Origin: an uncultured Clostridia bacterium
Lineage (GTDB): Bacteria > Bacillota > Clostridia > TANB77 > CAG-508
Assembly (NCBI GenBank): GCA_934169725.1
Contig: CAKPOF010000002.1
Coordinates: forward strand, 62,001 to 126,000
Length of the DNA stretch: 64,000 nucleotides
Reading direction: 5' to 3'
Shown: one piece after another, positions 36,042 to 43,517 of the stretch
Layout: each line of letters opens with the position of its first letter
Numbering within the stretch: the first letter of the stretch is position 1
The notes under the pieces: generated by a model
The model's input: the letters and a program-made list of their open reading frames with translations, nothing else
Told to the model about the DNA's origin: nothing
The model's database searches: none
Made by a program: the position numbers and the translations under genes

Positions 36042-36390
36042 AATGAAACATGAATTTAAATATTTTAGAGAAAATAGGCAAAAGGTTTTTGATATCAACA
36101 CTAAAGATTTAGTGGATTTTAAATTTTATGAAGAAACAAGAAAGGTATATAAGAAATAGATATGACTGGACAGATGAAGAAAGAATGAATTTTATTAATA
36201 AATATTTTTGGAATTATCAAAGCATACTCCTTTAATACCTGGTGCAAAAGATGTAATTGATATGTTACAAAAAGAAGAAAACGAACTTATTATAATTTTG
36301 GCAAGAGGTGGAATGATAAAAGAAATGAAAGATGTTGCAATGGAAAAGTTCGAGGAAGAAAATCAAAACAAAACACGACAACTTGGCAAA
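36042..36390 (+). pseudogene. HAD-type nucleotidase-like gene remnant, frameshifted
   Basis: A short ORF from ATG 36042 (MKHEFKYFRENRQKVFDINT...) ends at 36158; in other frames the DNA continues as RYDWTDEERMNFINKYFW and then HTPLIPGAKDVIDMLQKEEN, ELIIILARGGMIKEM. The latter is the motif-II region of HAD-superfamily 5'-nucleotidases. The gene is broken by at least two frame changes and lacks its ends. Confidence 0.5.
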
Positions 36391-36510
36391 ACTAGGAATA
36401 AACACGTATAAAGCCTGGAAATATGCTAATACAAGAAAAAGTTATTGGAGAATATCCGACACTCCATTTTTACACCAAGTCCTAAATAATAAAATACAAG
36501 AGAAACTTGA
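36345..36510 (+). pseudogene. Group II intron maturase C-terminal fragment
   Basis: In the frame of 36332: KKIKTKHDNLAKLGINTYKA then WKYANTRKSYWRISDTPFLH and QVLNNK. This is the conserved end of group II intron-encoded proteins (the AxxWANxRKgYWRIa...L motif of the maturase/DNA-binding tail). No reverse transcriptase domain or intron RNA ends are near, so only a scar of an intron remains. Confidence 0.65.
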
Positions 36511-36830
36511 ATTTACAAATATAAAAGAAATAAGACAAGAAAATGAATATGGAGGATATAGAGTTTCATTAAATGCTAAATTTGATAAATTAGATATAAC
36601 GACAGGAGATGTTATTGTAGCTAAAGAAGTAAATTATAAATTTGAATTAATGTTTTGAAGATCGTTCTATAGAAATACTTGCATATAATATTGGGAAACA
36701 TATCGAGAAATATTGATACAACTAGAGCGAGGGCTTTTTATGACATGTATATACTTTGGAATACTCAGCAACAAAACTTTGATAAAATATATTAGGACAA
36801 GCTATTGTAAAATTAAAACATTAATATAGA
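36510..36830 (+). pseudogene. AbiEii-type nucleotidyltransferase toxin fragment
   Basis: After the maturase scar the same frame reads NEYGGYRVSLNAKFDKLDIT, TGDVIVAKEVNYKFELMF and then, through frame changes, EDRSIEILAYNI ... RARAFYDMYIL. This order (YGGYRV, DIxTGD, Y-FELMFEDRSI, RxRDFYDIYIL) is that of AbiEii toxins of type IV toxin-antitoxin/abortive infection systems. Several frameshifts; no antitoxin gene. Dead remnant. Confidence 0.55.
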
Positions 36831-36850
36831 ATAAAATAAAGGGACCCAAT

Positions 36851-37042
36851 ATGTTAAATCTATTAGTGAATTATATAGATAAAAGCCTTTATAAAAATTT
36901 GGACAAAATTGCAAAGAAAATAAAAATGACAGGTAATTTTGCTGGTATGACAGCTCATTTGAGTTGCTTACGAATCAGAAATAAAATTTTTATCAAAGTT
37001 TATGAGTTTTCTTTACAAAATCTTATGATAAAATATGTTTGA
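36851..37042 (+). CDS. Short hypothetical ORF in the decayed region
   Basis: 63 codons from 36851. No family recognised and no clear ribosome site beyond an AAAGGGACC stretch. Might be the tail of the preceding toxin remnant or chance. Confidence 0.2.
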   Translation: MLNLLVNYIDKSLYKNLDKIAKKIKMTGNFAGMTAHLSCLRIRNKIFIKVYEFSLQNLMIKYV

Positions 37043-37121
37043 AAAAAACTTTACATATAATTTGACTGTTTTATGTAAAGATGATAAAATAATAAAGAAA
37101 TTAGGAAGAAAGGATGAAAAA

Positions 37122-37617
37122 ATGAAATTTTATAATACAATAAACAAAATGTAAAAAAAATAAAAAAGTTGCACTATTTGTAGATATGGACGGAACTATT
37201 GTCGAATATAGAGTTTTTCCAGAAGGACATGTAACAACTGAAACTAAAGAAGTATTTTTGAACGCACAACCACTAAATGTTGTAATAGAAAATTTAAAAA
37301 GAATAAATGAGATAGAGAATATTGATATATACATATTAGCATTATCAAGAAGTAATATTATTGTTAAAGAAAAAAAGCAATGGTTGAAAAAATATGTACC
37401 ATTTATAAAAGAGGAAAATTATATTATTTTAAATAAAGAAAAAGGGGATTATAATTCAGAAAATAGGGAAGTTATAAAAAGCATAAAAATGAAAGAAAAA
37501 TTGAATAAATATAATTTTGCTATTCTTTTAGACGATGAACATAAAATTTTAAAGAGAACACAAAAAGAGTTAAATACTGATGGAATGGTTTTTCACATTT
37601 CATCTGCAATATTATAA
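37122..37617 (+). pseudogene. HAD-superfamily phosphatase-like gene, frameshifted at its start
   Basis: From ATG 37122 eleven codons are read before a stop; one base fewer in the A-run at 37146-37149 would join them to KKVALFVDMDGTIVEY (HAD motif I, DxDGT), then NIDIYILALSRSNIIVKEKK (motif II region) and FAILLDDEHKIL (motif IV). About 150 residues remain open to 37617. The only in-frame ATG after the break lies inside motif I. So the gene is either a recent pseudogene or starts oddly. This frameshift is in an A-run and not at CGG. Confidence 0.6.
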
Positions 37618-37624
37618 ATAGTTT

Positions 37625-37793
37625 ATAAGGAGACTAACTATGAAAATTATACAAGATATGAACAAATTAAATCAGTATTAACAGAACATGCCGAAACTGA
37701 ACAATTAAAGAAATTAGAGGAGATACAAAGAGTTTTTAAAGAAGAAGAAAATGAGGTAATAATCTATGAATGGAAAAAGTTGGTGTTAGAATA
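37625..37793 (+). pseudogene. Short charged ORF fragment before the IS3 element
   Basis: About 50 open codons (SVLTEHAETEQLKKLEEIQR ... VIIYEWKKLVLE) without a start in that frame; an ATG at 37640 is out of frame. Ends just before the IS3 left end. No family recognised. Confidence 0.25.
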
Positions 37794-37865
37794 GATATAT
37801 GGACACATTTAATGAGAGAGTGTATAATTAATTATGTACACTAACTTAAAAGGAGTGTGTCAGAA

Positions 37866-38135
37866 ATGGCAAAAAGAAAAGTATACGATGAAGATTTTAA
37901 AAAGATGATAGTGGAATTGTATGAAAGCAAGAAACCAGTATGTGAAATAAAACGTGAATATGGCTTAGTAGATGCAACAATTTATAGATGGATAAATGAA
38001 TATGGAAAAATAAAAACAGAAACAGGAGAAAGTACAAGCAATCATGAAATGAAGAAACTTAAAAAAGAAAATTTGAAATTAAAAGAAGAATTAGAAATAC
38101 TAAAAAAAGCGATTGCCATATTCACGCCAAAATAG
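37866..38135 (+). CDS. IS3-family transposase OrfA
   Basis: 89 residues from ATG 37866 behind AAAGGAGTGTG. A helix-turn-helix (about 6-45; RKVYDEDFKKMIVELYESKK, EIKREYGLVDATIYRWINEY) and a leucine-zipper helix (about 60-82) as usual in OrfA, which binds the terminal repeats. The A7G run at 38102-38109 just before its stop is the expected -1 slippery site for making the OrfAB transposase. Confidence 0.85.
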   Translation: MAKRKVYDEDFKKMIVELYESKKPVCEIKREYGLVDATIYRWINEYGKIKTETGESTSNHEMKKLKKENLKLKEELEILKKAIAIFTPK

Positions 38136-39000
38136 AAGATAAGGTAAAATTTATAGAAAATAATAGAAAAGCACATGATGTTAGAACAATGTGTAAAGTG
38201 CTAGGGATAGCACGTTCCGAGTATTATTATCAAAGAAACAAAAAGAAAAATAGATATAAAGAAGCAAATGAACAATTAGATAAAGAAATACTAAAAGAGT
38301 ATGAAAATTCAAAAGGAAGATATGGTTCGCCAAAAATCCAAAAGCACTAGAAAAAAGAGGAATAAATGCAAGCCAAAAAAGAGTAGCAAGAAGAATGAAA
38401 AAAATGGGGCTAAAATCAATAATAGTGAAAAAATACAGACCGAGTGGAAGTAAAGGAAAGGTAGATGATACAAATAAGCCAAACTTATTAGCTCAAAACT
38501 TTAAGGCAGAAGGATTACGAGAAAAACTAGTATCAGATATAACATATATTTATACAAAGGAAAAAGGATGGACGTATTTAGCGATAGTAATGGATTTATA
38601 CAGCATGAGCATAATAGGATATAGCTATGGAGATACGACGGATGCAGAACTAGTAATAAAGGCAATACAAAACGCAAGGAATAAAGGAAAATTCAAAACA
38701 GGAGCAATATTTCATAGCGATTTAGGGAGCCAATATACTTCTAATAAAGTTGAGAGATATCTCAAAGAATTGGATTTAAAGCATTCATACAGTAAGAAAG
38801 GGTACCCATATGATAATGCGAGTATGGAGAGCTTTAATGCAATTTTAAAAAAAGAAGAAGTAAATTTACATGAATATAAAACATTTGAAGAAGCAAGAAG
38901 AGTAATATTTGAATTTATAGAAGGTTGGTATAATCGTAGAAGAATCCACTCAGCTATAAATTATAGAACACCATATGAACTAGAACAACAAGCAGTATGA
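38108..39000 (+). pseudogene. IS3-family transposase OrfB, broken by a one-base deletion
   Basis: In the -1 frame relative to OrfA the reading runs from the slippery site through DVRTMCKVLGIARSEYYYQR to GRYGSPKIQKH and hits TAG at 38348. Adding one A in the run at 38340-38343 continues it as KALEKRGINASQKRVARRMK and then the rve/DDE integrase domain: Asp in LVSDITYIYT, Asp in FHSDLGSQYTS, Glu in YDNASMESFNAILKKEEV. All catalytic residues remain, but the deletion prevents full OrfB or OrfAB. The break is a poly-A slip, distinct from the CGG sites. Confidence 0.85.
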
Positions 39001-39067
39001 AAGAAAAATGAAATACTATTAAAAAATAAAAAAATTCTCAAAAAAAGTGTCCAAAAACTTGACATAG

Positions 39068-39910
39068 ATCCAAAGATTAACAGTAAAGAAATATAATAGA
39101 ACTAGAACGAATAAGATTTTTCTAATTTTTATTTTCCATATTGATAGTTTTATAGAAGAATTAAAAAATGAAAAAGAAAATAATATAGAAGGACCACGAG
39201 TAAGTTGTATAAATTTTTTACAATATTTAAAATGTGTTCTATCAACATCAAGATATATAGTTGATAAAGCGTTTGTTAAAACTTATACAGAAGATGGTAA
39301 AATTAATATTTCAAGTAAAAGATATATGGATTTGAACCAACTAAAAATACCACCAGTAAAAATAATGTATTCGAATAGTGAAAATATTCAATCACAAAGG
39401 AAGCAAATAAATAGATTTGAATATGAAATATATTCATTAGAAAATTTTATAGATGTAAGCTTATATCATATTCACTATAATAGGAAAGCAATACTTAAAT
39501 GCTTAAATTGTAATAGATTTTTTATACCATCAGTTTATGAAACAGAAAAATACAATGAAGAAACTGGGAATAATGAACCCAAAAATATTAGTGAAAGAAT
39601 TACTAAGTTAACTTGTAGTGAAAAATGTCAACAAGATTTAAGGGAAAATAGAAAATTTATGAATAATAATATGAGCTCTAAGGAAAAACGTAAAAAGATA
39701 AGAGATAAATTAAGAAAAAGAGATAATACTAGAATAAAGAAAGGACTAGAGCCAAAAGATTATTTATTATTATTTGATAATGAATATGATATACAAAAAG
39801 AAAAAGTGGAAGAAAAATATAATGGAAATAAAATAAAGATAGAATATGAATTAAGAAAAATTTTAGAGGAAGAAGAAATAAGATTTGATAGGCTTTATAA
39901 TAAAGAATAA
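39068..39910 (+). pseudogene. DUF6076-like zinc-finger protein, 5' end cut by the IS3 element
   Basis: Open from 39068, 15 bases after the IS3 end, to 39910 with no start near the left edge; the first ATG of use is 39326. Residues include a hydrophobic patch (NKIFLIFIFHIDSFIEELKN), RVSCINFLQYLKCVLSTSRY and a zinc-finger-like pair CLNCNRFFIP ... KLTCSEKCQQDL, followed by a long charged helix. The Cys layout resembles DUF6076-type proteins of mobile elements; I am not certain. The 5' part was probably lost on IS3 insertion. A further open fragment to 40060 may be its displaced tail. Confidence 0.45.
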
Positions 39911-40061
39911 AGTGTATTAAAATTTGTTGATACAGTTGCTACAATTGTTCCACCTAGAGAAAATATGATAATAGAAATATATGAAAAAAAAAATCTAGGT
40001 ACATTTGCTACTTTTAATAAGAATAAAAAAAAATCTAAATTCATAGAATATTATTTATAGA

Positions 40062-40097
40062 AAAAAGGATGCTTAGTGAAAATAGGCATCCTTTTTA
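40062..40097 (+). terminator. Terminator at the right end of the island
   Basis: AAAAGGATGC / GCATCCTTTTT stem with a short loop. Confidence 0.7.
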
Positions 40098-40110
40098 AAA
40101 ATGTATATTG

Positions 40111-40133
40111 TGTGTATATTGTAAGTATATTAA
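40111..40133. repeat. Right copy of the candidate island-flanking direct repeat
   Basis: TGTGTATATTGTA plus AGTATATTAA, matching 32282-32304 at 21 of 23 positions. Confidence 0.35.
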
Positions 40134-40192
40134 ACAATGATTTTTAATGGTTTTAAATAACTCCTAATAAAACTTTTTGAAAGATAAAGAAA

Positions 40193-40219
40193 AACCAGTA
40201 ATACGAATGATTACCGGTT
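40193..40219 (-). terminator. Terminator of the rplM-rpsI operon
   Basis: Read on the minus strand: AACCGGTAAT / ATTACTGGTT stem followed by TTTT. Confidence 0.7.
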
Positions 40220-40260
40220 GTTTCCTGTGTTTTTTGAACACACCCCAAAAGGGTACGATA

Positions 40261-40662
40261 TTATCTCTTGCTAAATTGAGGAGCTTTACGAGCTTTTTTA
40301 AGACCGTATTTTTTTCTTTCTTTCATACGAGAATCTCTTGTTAAAAATCCGTTTGATTTTAATTCTGGTCTGTATTCTTGATTTGCTTCATTTAAAGCTC
40401 TAGCAATACCATGTCTAATAGCTCCAGCTTGTCCTGTAAAACCTCCACCTTTAACAGTACAAATAACATCATATTTAGAAGTTGTATTTGTTACTGTAAG
40501 AGGTTGTCTAACTATAACTTTTAAAGTTTCTAATCCGAAAAATTCATCTATATCTTTGTTGTTTATAGTGATTTTTCCATTACCTTCAACAAGTCTAACT
40601 CTTGCAATTGAAGATTTTCTTCTACCTGTACCATAAAAAACTACATTTTCTTTCTTAGCCAT
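40261..40662 (-). CDS. rpsI: 30S ribosomal protein S9
   Basis: 133 residues from ATG 40662, starting one base after the rplM stop and so tightly coupled. The conserved VVFYGTGRRKSSIARVRLVE start, GGGFTGQAGAIRHGIARALN centre and LTRDSRMKERKKYGLKKARK tail, ending APQFSKR, are those of S9, whose tail reaches the P-site tRNA. Length is normal. Second gene of the usual rplM-rpsI operon. Confidence 0.98.
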   Translation of the reverse strand: MAKKENVVFYGTGRRKSSIARVRLVEGNGKITINNKDIDEFFGLETLKVIVRQPLTVTNTTSKYDVICTVKGGGFTGQAGAIRHGIARALNEANQEYRPELKSNGFLTRDSRMKERKKYGLKKARKAPQFSKR

Positions 40663-40663
40663 A

Positions 40664-41101
40664 TTATTTTACCTCCCATACTTCTGGTTTTTGTGCTTGG
40701 TTTTCATGTTCATTTCCAGCATAAACTCTTAATTTTTTAGCCATTTTTCTACCTAAAGAATTATGTGGTAACATTCCTTTTACAGCTAATGTCATAGCTT
40801 TTTCTGGATTTTTTTCAAGCATAACTTTTGCAGGAACTTCCTTCATTCCTCCAATATATCCTGAGTGATGTCTATAAATTTTTTGATTTAATTTGTTACC
40901 TGTTAAAATAACATCTTTACAATTAAGTATAATAACATGGTCACCCATATCTATATTAGGTGTATATGTTGGTTTGTGTTTTCCTCTTAATAATTTTGCA
41001 GCTTCAGTAGCAACTCTACCAAGTGGTTTGTTAGCTGCATCGATTATATACCATTTACTTTCGATTTCATTAGCTTTAGCGCTATATGTTGTATTATTCA
41101 T
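40664..41101 (-). CDS. rplM: 50S ribosomal protein L13
   Basis: 145 residues from ATG 41101 behind GGAGGG. Typical L13 motifs: WYIIDAANKPLGRVATEAAK, LLRGKHKPTYTPNIDMGDHV, KIYRHHSGYIGGMKEVPAKV and AVKGMLPHNSLGRKMAKKLR. An early assembly protein of the large subunit. Leads the rplM-rpsI operon, read away from the flippase gene; the 230-base divergent gap should hold both promoters. Confidence 0.98.
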   Translation of the reverse strand: MNNTTYSAKANEIESKWYIIDAANKPLGRVATEAAKLLRGKHKPTYTPNIDMGDHVIILNCKDVILTGNKLNQKIYRHHSGYIGGMKEVPAKVMLEKNPEKAMTLAVKGMLPHNSLGRKMAKKLRVYAGNEHENQAQKPEVWEVK

Positions 41102-41335
41102 GATGATAATACCCTCCTATTATTTTAATTTATTTATATGAAATTTAAATGTAAAACCACCGGGGAGAGATTTTATATTTAAATCATATTCTAACATAAT
41201 GCTAAATAATTTTAATACAAAAATGCTGATTTGTCAATAATTTTAAAGAAAAAAATTCAAAAGTATTGAATAATTTAGTAATTAAATTTATAATAGGTAA
41301 GTACAATTAAATGAGGAAAAAATAGGAGTGATTAA

Positions 41336-42974
41336 ATGATAAAAAAGACAGAAAAAAAAGTTGCTGGAAGAAAAAAAGAGACGTTTATGCAAGGAATAGT
41401 AACTTTAATATTTTCACAATTGTTAATAAAATTATTAGGACTTGTATATAATTTATATTTAACGAATAGACAGGGATTTGGAGATAGAGGTAATGGGATT
41501 GTATCAGCAAGTTATCAAATTTATGCTGTATTGTTAACAATTTCGTCAACAGGTGTCCCAAATGCGATTTCAAAATTAGTTTCAGAAAGAGTTGCTATTG
41601 GAGACCATAAAGGTGCATATAGAATTTTCAAAATTGCATTTGCAACATTTGCTGTTATAGGTTTAATAGGAAGTTTAATGTTATTTTTTGGAGCTAATAT
41701 TATAGCTAATCAATGGCTACAAATACCTGATGCAGAAATGACAATGGTAGCATTATCGCCTGCAGTATTTTTTGTTGCAATAGCATCTGTTATGAGAGGA
41801 TATTTTAATGGAAGACAAAATTTAAAAGTGACAGCAAGGTCACAAACATTAGAACAGATATTTAAAACAACTTTAACAATAATATTAGTTGAAATAGTAG
41901 CAATTATTTCAAATACATCAACAGTTTGGATGGCAGGTGGTGCTACATTAGCAACAACATTGGCAACATTTGTAGGATTTGGATATTTATATTTATTTTA
42001 TAAAACAAGAAGAAAAGAAATTGCTTCTGAAATAAGAGAAACAGTTAATTATAAATATGAAAGAGTAAGAGAAGTAGTAAAGAAAATTTTATTGGTATCA
42101 ATACCAATAGCATTAACTGCAATATTGTCTTCATTAAATAAAAATATAGATTCGTTTACAGTAGTAAGAAGTTTAAAACAATTTATGAGTGAAGATATGG
42201 CAGTATCTCAATATGGAATATTGGGAGGTAAGGTTGATACATTAACAAGTTTGCCATTGTCATTTAATGTGGCTTTTGCTACAGCATTAGTACCAGCAAT
42301 ATCAGCCGCTAAGGCTGTAAAAGATTATAAATCTATTAAACAAAAATCAGTTTTTACATTACTTATGTCAATGTTGATTGGATTACCATGTACAATAGGG
42401 ATGTATTTATTTGCTGGACCGATATTAAATTTATTATATCCAAATGCAAGTTCAGGAACTTTAGTATTACAAATTAGTGCATTTACAATAATATTTACAA
42501 TATTAGATCAAACAATAAATTCAATATTACAAGGATACGGAAAATTACGAGTACCAGCTATTGCTTTAGGATGTCGGAGTTTTGGTAAAATTAATTTTGA
42601 ATTTAGTTTTGGTTCCTATACCTGCAATAGGAGTAAATGGAGCAGCTATAGCTTCAGTAGCTTGTCATATGGTAGCATTTATAATTTCTATAATTGCATT
42701 AAATAAAACTATAAAATTAAATTTAGAATTTAAAAGATTTGTTATAAAACCAATAATTGCAACACTAATGATGGGAATTTGTTCATATTTTGTTTATATG
42801 ATACTTTTAGGAATAATAAGACAAAAATTGGCAACAATAATAGCAATTATATTTGCAATAGTTATATATGCTTTAGCTGTTGTTGCATTAAAAATATTTA
42901 CTAAAGAAGAAATAAAAATGTTACCAGGTGGTAATAAGATATGTAAAATATTAGAAAAAATAAAAATATATTAA
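41336..42974 (+). CDS. MOP-superfamily flippase (SpoVB/YtgP-like), requires a +1 shift at CGG
   Basis: ATG at 41336 behind AGGAGTG. The zero frame codes about 413 residues of a multi-pass flippase (MQGIVTLIFSQLLIKLLGLV, TGVPNAISKLVSERVAIGDH, the internal segment MRGYFNGRQNLKVTARSQTL) and reaches GKLRVPAIALGC at an in-frame CGG (42575-42577) followed by A. Straight reading then gives non-homologous residues to 42706. Skipping one C gives GVLVKLILNLVLVPIPAIGV, NGAAIASVACHMVAF and a normal C-terminus to 42974: 545 residues, the usual length with about 14 membrane segments. The family flips lipid-linked cell-wall or cortex precursors. Annotated here as one gene with a probable translational +1 shift; an ordinary indel is the alternative. 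Confidence 0.85.
42575..42578 (+). other. CGGA +1 frameshift site in the flippase gene
   Basis: Zero frame GGA TGT CGG AGT; after the shift GGA TGT (C) GGA GTT TTG GTA. Homology is in the zero frame before it and in the +1 frame directly after it. Confidence 0.75.
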
Positions 42975-42995
42975 TTTTGAAAAAAAAGAAGGATT

Positions 42996-43023
42996 TTGTA
43001 TATTTTTGGCGAATTTATATAAT
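42996..43023 (+). promoter_or_regulatory. Putative promoter of the HU gene
   Basis: TTGTAT (42996-43001) and TATAAT (43018-43023), 16-base spacer, about 60 bases before the HU start. Confidence 0.45.
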
Positions 43024-43083
43024 AGTACATTTATTGTATTCAGGCAAAAATGTACATAAACATACTTATAGGAGGTAATTTAA

Positions 43084-43362
43084 ATGAACAAAGCTGAATT
43101 AATCGCAGCAGTAGCTGCAAAAACAGGAGACACAAAGAAAGCAGCTGAGGCTTCAGTAAACGCTTTTGTAGAAGTTGTAACAGATGCACTAAAAGAAGGA
43201 GATAAAGTTCAATTAGTTGGATTTGGATCTTTCGAAGTAAGAAAAAGAGCAGCTAGAAAAGGTAGAAACCCACAAACTAAAGAAGAAATCAAAATACCTG
43301 CATCAAAAGCTCCAGTATTTAAAGCTGGTAAAGCATTAAAAGATTTAGTAAACAAAAAATAA
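43084..43362 (+). CDS. hup: DNA-binding protein HU
   Basis: 92 residues, ATG at 43084 behind AGGAGG. It matches HU along its whole length: MNKAELIAAVAAKTGDTKKA, the dimer core FVEVVTDALKEGDKVQLVGF, GSFEVRKRAARKGRNPQT (start of the DNA-gripping arm with RNP) and PVFKAGKALKDLVN at the end. The dimer bends and compacts the nucleoid. Its codons are C-richer than its neighbours', as expected of a highly expressed gene. Monocistronic, with its own terminator. Confidence 0.97.
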   Translation: MNKAELIAAVAAKTGDTKKAAEASVNAFVEVVTDALKEGDKVQLVGFGSFEVRKRAARKGRNPQTKEEIKIPASKAPVFKAGKALKDLVNKK

Positions 43363-43394
43363 TAATAAATAAATATATAATATATAAATATATG

Positions 43395-43422
43395 AAAAAA
43401 GAGACTTTTTAGGTCTCTTTTA
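43395..43422 (+). terminator. Terminator after the HU gene
   Basis: AAAGAGAC / GTCTCTTT stem with a six-base loop and T run. Confidence 0.85.
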
Positions 43423-43460
43423 TTATATACTAGGAAATTTCTCATTTCCTAGTATATAAT
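43422..43460. repeat. Perfect 17-bp-arm palindrome between HU and aspS
   Basis: ATTATATACTAGGAAAT, five-base loop, exact complement. The TATATACTAG motif recurs at about 25896, 45916 and 61424. Could act as a bidirectional terminator or be a small mobile repeat. Confidence 0.6.
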
Positions 43461-43517
43461 AATGCTATAATTGCTATTGCCTTTGAGATTTTCTCTTTTT
43501 AGTCGAAAACTCAAATC

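Larger units (their letters stand above)
37800..39053 (+). mobile_element. IS3-family (IS150-like) insertion sequence, inactivated
   Basis: Bounded by TGGACAC at 37800-37806 and its complement GTGTCCA at 39047-39053. Carries overlapping orfA and orfB with an A7-G slippery run for the usual -1 frameshift, plus a one-base deletion in orfB. No target duplication recognised. Confidence 0.8.
39911..40260. other. Right edge of the accessory island, no complete gene
   Basis: Holds a 49-codon open fragment (to 40060), a terminator (40062-40097), the right copy of the candidate flanking repeat (40111-40133) and the terminator of the ribosomal operon read from the other strand. Confidence 0.5.

Noticed and set aside
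37146..37149. Another CGG-type frameshift in the HAD-like gene
   Set aside because: No CGG is present; the break is in an A-run within decayed accessory DNA, so ordinary pseudogenisation is enough.
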